From JACDAN01 sp963802375 (lineage in GTDB: Bacteria; Actinomycetota; Thermoleophilia; Gaiellales; Gaiellaceae): 64,000 nt of DNA. Position 1 is the first letter of the stretch, and each line of letters opens with the position of its first letter. The notes below the pieces were generated by a model. It saw only the letters and a list, made by a program, of their open reading frames with translations, did not search any database and was not told the origin of the DNA. Positions 58,108 through 64,000 of the stretch are shown here, one piece after another. Position numbers and translations under genes: made by a program. The stretch spans positions 310,001 through 374,000 of the forward strand of contig CAWDIJ010000010.1 in assembly GCA_963802375.1 (NCBI GenBank), given 5' to 3'.

Positions 58108-61100
58108 CGGTGCCCGAAGTGGTGCGCGGGCGGAAGTGAGCTGCCCAGCTGGTCGACTTCGGCGAGGCGGCGGGCGAGCGGCGCGAGGGTCTCGATCTCC
58201 CGCACGAGGACGTTCTGGTTCCGCCCCTGCCGCTCGAACCGCCCACGCGCAAGGACCAGCTTCTCCGCCCGAACGACCGGCCGGAAGCGCTCGTAGACCT
58301 GCGGTGGGACGATCAGGTTCATCTGGCCGAACTCGTCCTCGAGCAGCAGGAAGACGACGCCCTTCGCCGTGGACGGGCGCTGGCGCGCCACGACCATTCC
58401 GGCCACGGCCACCTGAGCCCCGTTGAGTGTCAGAGACACGTCATGGCTCGAGCGGACAGTGGCCGGAAGGTGCGGGCGCAGGAGCTCCATCGGGTGGACG
58501 CCCACAGAGACGCTCGTCGTCCGGTAGTCGGACAGCATCCGCTCCCAGTCGGTCGGCTCCGGCAACACAGGCGTCTCGACCGTCGGATCCAGCGGCAGCG
58601 CGAGCTGCCGGGCCTCTCCCCCCGATCCGGGCACGGACGAGGACCGCGGCGCCAGCCCCGCCTCCCAGATCAGCGGCCGCGCCTGGTTGCCGAAGCACGC
58701 GCACGCACCGGACTCGATCAGCGCCTGCAGCCCCTCCCGCCGTAACGGCGCCCGCTGGGCCAGGTCTCGAACGGACACGAACGGCCCGCCCCGCTCCCGG
58801 TCCGCCACCAGCGCCAGAGCGTCCTCCTCCCCCACCGACGTCACGTACTCGATCCCCATCCGGACACGTCCGTCCTCGACCACGCACTTCGCCTCGCTGA
58901 GGTTCACGTCCGGCGGGAGCACCTCCACCCCGCGCCGCTGCGCGTCCCGCACGAGGGTCGCCGGCGGGTAGAAGCCCATCGGCTGCGCGTTCAAGAGCGC
59001 CGCCAGGAACTCGGCCGGGAAGTGGCACCGCAGGTACTGCGACTGGTACGCCAGCAGCCCGAAGGCGGCCGCGTGCGACTTCGGGAACCCGAACCCGGAG
59101 AAGGCCACGAGCTTGTCGTAGATCGAGTCCGCCAGCGCCTCCTCCACGCCCCGCGCGAGCGCCCCCTCGATGAACCGCCGCCGGTACGCCTCCAGCGCAG
59201 CCTCACTCCGCTTCCGGCTCATCGCGCGCCGCAGCCCTTCCGCCTCCCCCACGCTGAACCCCGCCAGCGCCACCGCCACGTCCAGCACCTGATCCTGGAA
59301 GACGACGACGCCGAGCGTGTCGCGCAGCGGCTCCTCCAGCAGCGGATGGTCGGCCGGCGGCTGGTACGACGGATCCTCCCGCAGCTTCTGCCGCCGCTCG
59401 ATGTACGGGTGGACGGCCTTCCCCTGGATCGGCCCGGGTCGCACCAGCGCGACCTGCACCATGATGTCCTCGAGCGTCTCGGGCCGGGTGCGGAGGATCG
59501 TCTGCATCTGCGCCCGGCTCTCGATCTGGAACGCGCCGACCGTGTCCGCGTCCTGGATCTGCGCAAAGGTCTCCGGGTCGTCCAGCGGGATCCGAGAGAG
59601 GTCGATCGGCTCGCTCCGCTTCCGTGCGATCCCGTCGACGCACTCCTCGACCGCAGAGAGCATCCCGAGCCCGAGCAGGTCGATCTTCAGGAAGCCGGCG
59701 TCGTCGCAGGAGTCCTTGTCCCACTGGACGAGCTGCCGGCCCGCCATCGCCGCCGGCTGGACAGGCACGAGCTCGACCAGCGGCCGCGTCGAGATCACCA
59801 TCCCGCCCGGATGCTGCGAGATGTGCCGCGGGAGGCCGGCAATCTCGTGCGTCAGCTCGGCGAAGGCGCGCCACCGCGGTGAGCGAGCCCGGCCCTCGAA
59901 GCCGGGAACGAGCGCGAGCTCCTCCGCGACCCGCTTGGCGTTCCACCCGTCCGAAACCCGCGCGAGCCGCTCGAGCTCACCGTGCGGGAGGCCGAGCGCC
60001 TTCCCGATGTCGCGGATCGCGCCCCGCGACCGGTAGGTCGAGAAGCTCGCGACCAGCGCGGCGTGCTCGCGCCCGTATTTCTCCGTAACAGCGACGATCA
60101 GCTTCTCGCGGATGTCGCGCGGGAAGTCGAGGTCGATGTCCGGGACGCCGGTCAGCTCCCGGTTGATGAACCGCCCCAGCGAGAGGTCCGCCTTCACCGG
60201 GTCCACGTGTGAGAGCCCGGTCAGGTAACAGACGATCGACCCCACGGACGACCCGCGCCCGCGGCCGGGCGGCAGCGAGTTCCGCGGCGACTCCCGGCCG
60301 CGCACCTCCACCGCGACCTTCCGGGCAAGCTCGAGCACCTCATAGTGCAGGAGGAAGAACCCGGCGAGCCCGATCTCCTCGATCAGCGCCAGCTCCTCGT
60401 CGAGCCGGGCCCGGGCACTTAGTAACACAGTGTTACTTGCCTCCAAATAGCGCCCGGAAAAGGCTTGGCTACAGACTTCTGCCAGGCGGGTGATGGCCGG
60501 TTCGTCCTGGTCCGAGAAGTCCGGGTAGCGATAGCCGAGCTCCTGCGTGAGGTCGAACTCGCAGCGCTCGGCCACTAGCGCCGTGCGCTCCACGGCCTCC
60601 CGGTCGAGCGGGAAGCGCCCAGCCACCTCGTCCGGCGCGCGCAGCACCGCCTCGTGGTTCCCGCGTCGCTCCGGCTCTGAGCCCTCCAGAGACGTCCGGT
60701 GCCGGATCGCGACCAGCGCATCCTGCAACGGCGCCCGCGAAGCCGCATGCGCGTGGACGTCACCGGTCACGACGGTCTCGACACGCAGCGCCTCGGCGAG
60801 ATCCCGGAGCCGCGCGTTCCGCCTGACGTCTCCCCGCTCGAACGGACGCTGGAGCTCGACGAAGAACCGTTCGCGGCCGAACGCCTGTGCTAGCCGCGCC
60901 GCGGCGTTCGGGTTTCGCACGCCGAGGCCGAACCGCGAGCAGCCCGACAGGCACACCAGACCGTCGTTCAACTCCTCCAGCAGTGCCTGATTCAGCGCAG
61001 GATCCAGGGCCGGCTCCCCCTCTTTGGGCCGGGTCTCGGAATGGGCCGCCGTCAGCAGGCGGCAGAGGTTCGCGTAGCCGCGCGGGCTCTCCACCAGCAG

Positions 61101-61328
61101 CGTGACGTGCGAGCCGTCGCCGAGCGCCACCTCCGCGCCCGTGATCGGCCGGATGCCGAACGACTTCGCGGCGTGCGCGAACTCGAGTGACCCGTAGACG
61201 CCGTCGTGGTCGGTGAGCGCGAGCGCCTCGTAGCCGAGCTCGGCGGCGCGAACCGCCAGCTCCTCGGGCAGCGAAGCGCCGTCGAGGAACGAGTAGGACG
61301 AGTGCGCGTGGAGCTCGATATACGTCAT
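58104..61328 (-). CDS. dnaE2: Error-prone DNA polymerase III alpha, DnaE2/ImuC
   Basis: 1074 residues. N-terminal PHP domain (ELHAHSSYSFLDGASLPEEL), then the polymerase core with GRGSSVGSIVCYLTGLS, PDIDLDFPRDIREKLI (catalytic Asp pair) and HISQHPGGMVIS; the helix-hairpin region LVAFSGFGFPKSHAAAF; a C-terminal OB fold (VAVAGMVVARQRPSTAKGV). Its length and lack of the beta-linked tail of DnaE1 mark it as DnaE2. It acts in SOS mutagenesis with ImuA'/ImuB, not seen in this window. ATG start 4 bases from a perfect LexA box. Confidence 0.95.
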   Translation of the reverse strand: MTYIELHAHSSYSFLDGASLPEELAVRAAELGYEALALTDHDGVYGSLEFAHAAKSFGIRPITGAEVALGDGSHVTLLVESPRGYANLCRLLTAAHSETRPKEGEPALDPALNQALLEELNDGLVCLSGCSRFGLGVRNPNAAARLAQAFGRERFFVELQRPFERGDVRRNARLRDLAEALRVETVVTGDVHAHAASRAPLQDALVAIRHRTSLEGSEPERRGNHEAVLRAPDEVAGRFPLDREAVERTALVAERCEFDLTQELGYRYPDFSDQDEPAITRLAEVCSQAFSGRYLEASNTVLLSARARLDEELALIEEIGLAGFFLLHYEVLELARKVAVEVRGRESPRNSLPPGRGRGSSVGSIVCYLTGLSHVDPVKADLSLGRFINRELTGVPDIDLDFPRDIREKLIVAVTEKYGREHAALVASFSTYRSRGAIRDIGKALGLPHGELERLARVSDGWNAKRVAEELALVPGFEGRARSPRWRAFAELTHEIAGLPRHISQHPGGMVISTRPLVELVPVQPAAMAGRQLVQWDKDSCDDAGFLKIDLLGLGMLSAVEECVDGIARKRSEPIDLSRIPLDDPETFAQIQDADTVGAFQIESRAQMQTILRTRPETLEDIMVQVALVRPGPIQGKAVHPYIERRQKLREDPSYQPPADHPLLEEPLRDTLGVVVFQDQVLDVAVALAGFSVGEAEGLRRAMSRKRSEAALEAYRRRFIEGALARGVEEALADSIYDKLVAFSGFGFPKSHAAAFGLLAYQSQYLRCHFPAEFLAALLNAQPMGFYPPATLVRDAQRRGVEVLPPDVNLSEAKCVVEDGRVRMGIEYVTSVGEEDALALVADRERGGPFVSVRDLAQRAPLRREGLQALIESGACACFGNQARPLIWEAGLAPRSSSVPGSGGEARQLALPLDPTVETPVLPEPTDWERMLSDYRTTSVSVGVHPMELLRPHLPATVRSSHDVSLTLNGAQVAVAGMVVARQRPSTAKGVVFLLLEDEFGQMNLIVPPQVYERFRPVVRAEKLVLARGRFERQGRNQNVLVREIETLAPLARRLAEVDQLGSSLPPAHHFGHR

Positions 61329-61331
61329 TGA

Positions 61332-61347
61332 GCGAACATATGTTCGC
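61332..61347. promoter_or_regulatory. LexA (SOS) box
   Basis: GCGAACATATGTTCGC, a perfect palindrome containing the actinobacterial LexA consensus CGAAC-N4-GTTCG. It lies 3 bases upstream of the dnaE2 start codon and about 40 before the divergent bicupin gene, so it most likely represses dnaE2. Confidence 0.93.
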
Positions 61348-61387
61348 TTCGTATTCGCCGAGTGTCAAACAACTACGCTCCGCAACA

Positions 61388-62143
61388 ATGGACTCGGCGG
61401 TCGTCATCGAGCCGGGCGGTGGCGAACGCCTCGGGACTCACATCTGCGTGAAGCTCGAGCGGCCAGAGCTCTCGGTCAACGAAGTGTCGGTCGGACCGGA
61501 CTTCGTCGGCACCGGCCCGCACTACCACCAGCACCACGTCGACGCGTTCTACGTCCTCGAAGGGGAGCTCGAGATCCTCTGCGGGACGGAGACACTTCGG
61601 GCGAGTGCCGGAGCGTCAGTGGCGGTTCCGCCCGGGATCGTCCACGGCTTCACGAGCTCCGAATCGCATGAGCGAACCCGGTACCTGAACCTGCACGCAC
61701 CGGACTCGGGCTTCATCGAGTACATCCGCCGCCGGACTCAGGGGGCGGACGCGAAATGGGACAGCGTCGACGTCGACGAGCCGCGGGGGCCGAGCGATGC
61801 GGAGATCACCGAGACGGGCGGCGGAGAACGGCTTGAGCACCCGGTTCGGACGATCACCGTGCGGGCGGCGCGGCCGGAGCTCTGCTTCCTCGAGTTCGAG
61901 GCGCTCCAGGGGTTCGGCCCCATCCCGCCGCACCGGCACGACGCCCAGATCGATTCGTTCTACGTGCTGGAAGGCGAGCTCGGGCTGTGGGCGAACGGCG
62001 GCGAGGCACGATTCGGGCCTGGGGCGTTCGTCGCCGCGCCGCCGGGCGAGGAGCACGGGATCCTGCGCGTCCAGTCCCCGGTCCGGTTCCTGAACTTCCA
62101 CGCGCCGGATGACGGGTTCGCGGCGTTCATCCGCGAGCAGTAG
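61388..62143 (+). CDS. Bicupin protein
   Basis: 251 residues, two cupin barrels. First: GPHYHQHHVDAFYVLEGELE and VPPGIVHGF. Second: PPHRHDAQIDSFYVLEGELG and APPGEEHGI. Each has the G-x5-H-x-H-x3,4-E-x6-G pattern or a close variant, so both may bind metal. Substrate unknown. ATG 61388 is preceded by TACGCT (61374-61379), suggesting a leaderless mRNA. A TTG at 61328 inside the LexA box is rejected as start. Confidence 0.85.
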   Translation: MDSAVVIEPGGGERLGTHICVKLERPELSVNEVSVGPDFVGTGPHYHQHHVDAFYVLEGELEILCGTETLRASAGASVAVPPGIVHGFTSSESHERTRYLNLHAPDSGFIEYIRRRTQGADAKWDSVDVDEPRGPSDAEITETGGGERLEHPVRTITVRAARPELCFLEFEALQGFGPIPPHRHDAQIDSFYVLEGELGLWANGGEARFGPGAFVAAPPGEEHGILRVQSPVRFLNFHAPDDGFAAFIREQ

Positions 62144-62153
62144 GGTCGCTCTC

Positions 62154-62480
62154 GTGAACCCGCGCGCTCGCTTCGAGGAGATCGTCGACGACCTCGGTGC
62201 GCGCGATCCCGATGTCGAGCAGAGCCAGATGATGGGCCGGCCAAGTATCAAGGCGGGCGGGAAGCTGATCGCGTGCCTCGAGTCGCGCGGGACGATGGCG
62301 TTCAAGCTGCCCGACGAAGCGGAGCAGCAGAAGGCGCTCGTGCTCGACGGCTCCCGCGTCTACGAGCCGGCCGATAACGGCCGACAGATGGGCGGCTGGA
62401 TCGAGGTGCCGCCTGCGCACGCGGACCGGTGGGCTGAGCTCGCCGAGACCGCCCTTCGCCTGCGGAAGACGAACGCCTAG
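62154..62480 (+). CDS. TfoX N-terminal / YjbR-like domain protein
   Basis: 108 residues from GTG 62154. MMGRPSIKAGGKLIACLESR, TMAFKLPDEAEQQKALVLDG and MGGWIEVPPAHADRWAELAE give the small alpha-beta fold shared by TfoX_N and MmcQ/YjbR proteins. These are widespread, of unknown role, possibly DNA- or ligand-binding. Co-directional with the bicupin gene, 10 bases apart. Confidence 0.75.
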   Translation: MNPRARFEEIVDDLGARDPDVEQSQMMGRPSIKAGGKLIACLESRGTMAFKLPDEAEQQKALVLDGSRVYEPADNGRQMGGWIEVPPAHADRWAELAETALRLRKTNA

Positions 62481-63122
62481 CTAGTCGCCGATGATCTCGC
62501 CCATGTAGGGCGGAAGCTCGAGCGCCCGCTCGAAGGCGGAGCGGTCGTGCACGGGCTCGCCGTGGGAGATGATCACGTGCTCGAACGGCAGCTCGAGCAG
62601 CTCTCTCATCGCCGGAAGGACGCGCTTCTCGTGCCAAGGCGTGCCCCAGATCACGAGCTGGCCGTCCCGCTCGGTCAGCGCATCGGCGAAGACGATCGCC
62701 CTCTGCTCCGGCAGCCACATCGGGGTCTCGTTGCGGCCGCGCCCGTCGTAGAGCGCAGTCAGGCCGCCGGGGAGCACGCTGCCTTCGCCGATCCACTCCA
62801 GCTCCGTCTCGGGCGCATCGCCGCCGAAGAAGACGTCGGGCCCGTATGCCTTCGCGCCGTAGCGTTGGACGAAGAGGTCGACGTCGCGGACGTGGTCAGG
62901 CTTGAGGACGATCAGGACCGTCGGCGGGCTCGCGTCGAGCCGGTCCCAGATCTCCACTGCGTCCTCGGGCGGAGCGAGCGCATCGAGGAGCGCCACCTCG
63001 CCGCCCGACTCCACCACCGTCGAGGTCACGGGCGGCTCCCACTTGACCTGCGGCGCCCAGTACGGATGCTCGATGCGCCAGATCCACAGGCCCGGCGCGA
63101 CGTCGCGGATCTCGGCGGTCAC
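62481..63122 (-). CDS. Metallo-beta-lactamase-fold protein with incomplete metal site
   Basis: 213 residues. The fold is suggested by STVVESGGEVALLDALAPPE, AIVFADALTERDGQLVIWG and HVIISHGEPV (late His). The usual H-x-H-x-D-H loop reads LKPDHVRDVDLF, keeping only one His. It is probably a structural relative without standard dinuclear zinc chemistry. GTG start overlaps the VOC gene by 4 bases; its stop abuts the convergent stop. Confidence 0.7.
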   Translation of the reverse strand: MTAEIRDVAPGLWIWRIEHPYWAPQVKWEPPVTSTVVESGGEVALLDALAPPEDAVEIWDRLDASPPTVLIVLKPDHVRDVDLFVQRYGAKAYGPDVFFGGDAPETELEWIGEGSVLPGGLTALYDGRGRNETPMWLPEQRAIVFADALTERDGQLVIWGTPWHEKRVLPAMRELLELPFEHVIISHGEPVHDRSAFERALELPPYMGEIIGD

Positions 63123-63484
63123 GATGGCTGCTGGTAGATGCCGAGGACGTTCCCTCCCGGGTCGCGGAAGCGCGCGGTGATCTCCGGTGCGTCGCCTCCG
63201 ATGGGCTGCACGATCTCGCCTCCGTTGGCGACGATTGCGTCGACGGTCGCTTCCGCGTCGTCGACCATGATGTAGATCAGCGGGCCCGGCTCCTCCATCG
63301 GCGGCCTCCCGGTCACCCAGGCGCCGCTCACCTCCTCGGTCGTGTCGTCGAAGGCCGTCCGGCCGTCATCGGGCCGCCTGATGCGCCAGCCGAAGACGAT
63401 CTCGTAGAACGCGGCCGAGCGCTCGATTTCGGCGGCGGGGATCTCGACGTAACAGATCTTTCCGTCAGCCATCGTGGGAGACAC
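63119..63484 (-). CDS. VOC-superfamily protein (glyoxalase-like)
   Basis: 121 residues. ICYVEIPAAEIERSAAFYEI and FGWRIRRPDDGRTAF start it, ITARFRDPGGNVLGIYQQP ends it, as in small actinobacterial VOC proteins. GTG 63484 is chosen over ATG 63472 because AGGAG lies 5 bases before it. Substrate unknown. Confidence 0.85.
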   Translation of the reverse strand: MSPTMADGKICYVEIPAAEIERSAAFYEIVFGWRIRRPDDGRTAFDDTTEEVSGAWVTGRPPMEEPGPLIYIMVDDAEATVDAIVANGGEIVQPIGGDAPEITARFRDPGGNVLGIYQQPS

Positions 63485-63492
63485 TTGGGCTC

Positions 63493-63639
63493 CTAGTTGC
63501 GGGCGTGGACTCCGGCGAGATCGACCGCGACGGCGAGGAGCAGGAATCCGGCCCAGAAGTTGACGGGGTCGAAGGTGAGAGGCTCCTTGTCGCCGATGAG
63601 GTTCCAGATGAACCAGATGAAGAACCAGAGCAAGGTCAT
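63493..63639 (-). CDS. 48-residue membrane protein
   Basis: ATG 63639 to TAG 63493-63495. MTLLWFFIWFIWNLIGDKEP, a short polar turn, then FWAGFLLLAVAVDLAG: two hydrophobic stretches in a protein too short for routine gene finding. It fits exactly between its neighbours (15 bases after the upstream stop, 8 before the next start, whose ribosome site overlaps its stop). Confidence 0.65.
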   Translation of the reverse strand: MTLLWFFIWFIWNLIGDKEPLTFDPVNFWAGFLLLAVAVDLAGVHARN

Positions 63640-63654
63640 GGCGTGATCTAACCA

Positions 63655-63897
63655 CTACGCGCCCCGCTGGCTGAACCAGCGACCGTGCTCGTCGTCGTGG
63701 AAGACGACGACGTTCTGGCCGCTCTCGAGCACGACGTCGAAGTAGCGGCGGTTGATCGGCTGCTCGGTCCACCAGCGGTCGAGCACGCGCCACTCCTCCC
63801 GGATCAGCTCGACCACGAGACGGTTGACGAGACGCGGCGCCCCGTCTGCCTCTGGCTCGACGAGGGCTGGTCGCGGCTCGTTGAGAGTCTTCAGCAT
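63655..63897 (-). CDS. Small DUF6504-like protein
   Basis: 80 residues from ATG 63897, with AAGGA 4-5 bases upstream. The core EEWRVLDRWWTEQPINRR and the end VVVFHDDEHGRWFSQRG resemble DUF6504 proteins, which often accompany imuB and dnaE2 in actinobacteria. imuA'/imuB may therefore lie just beyond the right edge; this is inference. Longer starts (to 63993) run into the repeat element and are rejected. Confidence 0.6.
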   Translation of the reverse strand: MLKTLNEPRPALVEPEADGAPRLVNRLVVELIREEWRVLDRWWTEQPINRRYFDVVLESGQNVVVFHDDEHGRWFSQRGA

Positions 63898-63903
63898 GGT
63901 GTC

Positions 63904-64000
63904 CTTCGTCGCCAGAGTGCGATGGGTGGTGCTAGGCAAGGACGCAGGGAGCGTCCGTATCCACAGATACGGGCGCGACTGAGGACGCCGCATAGCGCCG
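63904..64000 (-). repeat. Dispersed two-hairpin intergenic element, copy 3 (cut by window edge)
   Basis: Inverted relative to copies 1 and 2. Main stem CCGTATC-tgtg-GATACGG with flanking GCG/CGC, second stem TCGC/GCGA near 63905-63918. On the - strand it ends just before ATG 63897, the same distance as copy 1 from the proposed cinA start. Confidence 0.8.

Noticed and set aside
61328..61387. Earlier TTG/ATG starts for the bicupin gene
   Set aside because: They lie inside the LexA box and add residues without family similarity; ATG 61388 has its own -10 box.

Overview
The window is a stretch of high-GC actinobacterial chromosome. Four things point to the class Thermoleophilia (Gaiellales/Solirubrobacterales-like) of the Actinomycetota: the gene content, the many GTG and TTG starts, the chains of 4-base GTGA/ATGA overlaps, and a one-helix RsiG-type anti-sigma factor of the kind known from deep-branching actinobacteria. 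This placement is inference from gene content; no marker gene was aligned. Nearly everything is core housekeeping. The only clearly foreign area is about 31.0-34.3 kb.

Layout. 1-5.8 kb (+): the end of a RodZ-like protein, then cinA-thpR-recA-recX and rny. 5.8-8.7 kb (-): a large secreted nuclease. 8.8-15.8 kb (+): one tightly overlapped operon for tRNA modification (miaB, miaA), lysine/DAP synthesis (dapF, dapL), hflX, dut and a NUDIX hydrolase. 15.9-21.1 kb: murT-gatD (lipid II amidation), a proline-rich anchored protein, an HNH-repeat protein and a class II glutaminase. 21.2-24.4 kb: two RpoD-type sigma factors tail to tail, followed by two tandem copies of a structured RNA gene, each with its own promoter and terminator. 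24.6-29.9 kb (-): pgsA, a sugar nucleotidyltransferase/mutase fusion, rsiG, a GarA-like FHA protein, an FtsR-like MerR regulator and apt. 30.0-31.0 kb (+): hutF. 31.0-34.3 kb: a decayed integrative element beside tRNA-Pro(GGG). 34.3-54.1 kb (-): about 20 kb of co-oriented essential genes, from murA through pgeF-yggS-sepF-yggT-divIVA, lspA-rluD, rpsB-tsf-pyrH-frr-uppS-cdsA-dxr-rseP-ispG to proS. 54.2-64 kb: small enzymes, an error-prone polymerase dnaE2 next to a perfect LexA box, and a small operon that may end in an ImuB-associated DUF6504-type gene.

Three observations stand out. (1) The twin RNA genes at 23651-23806 and 23939-24092 are nearly identical, their terminator stems differ by compensatory changes, and an 18-base element is duplicated at the same distance upstream. 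I do not recognise the RNA family. (2) A two-hairpin intergenic element occurs three times (401-519, 3854-3976, and inverted at 63904-64000). Base changes in its main stem covary, and two copies end exactly 8 bases before a start codon. (3) Both catalytic cysteines of DapF are replaced by serine.

Several conserved genes (dapF, murT, proS, a class V aminotransferase) each carry one single-base frameshift. Together these look more like assembly or sequencing errors than gene loss, so exact reading frames should be treated with care. Three genes (cinA, rluD, yggS) have no ATG/GTG/TTG start that covers their conserved N-terminus, and CTG is the best candidate in each. Many genes at the head of transcripts have a -10 box 6-8 bases before the start codon, which suggests leaderless mRNAs.
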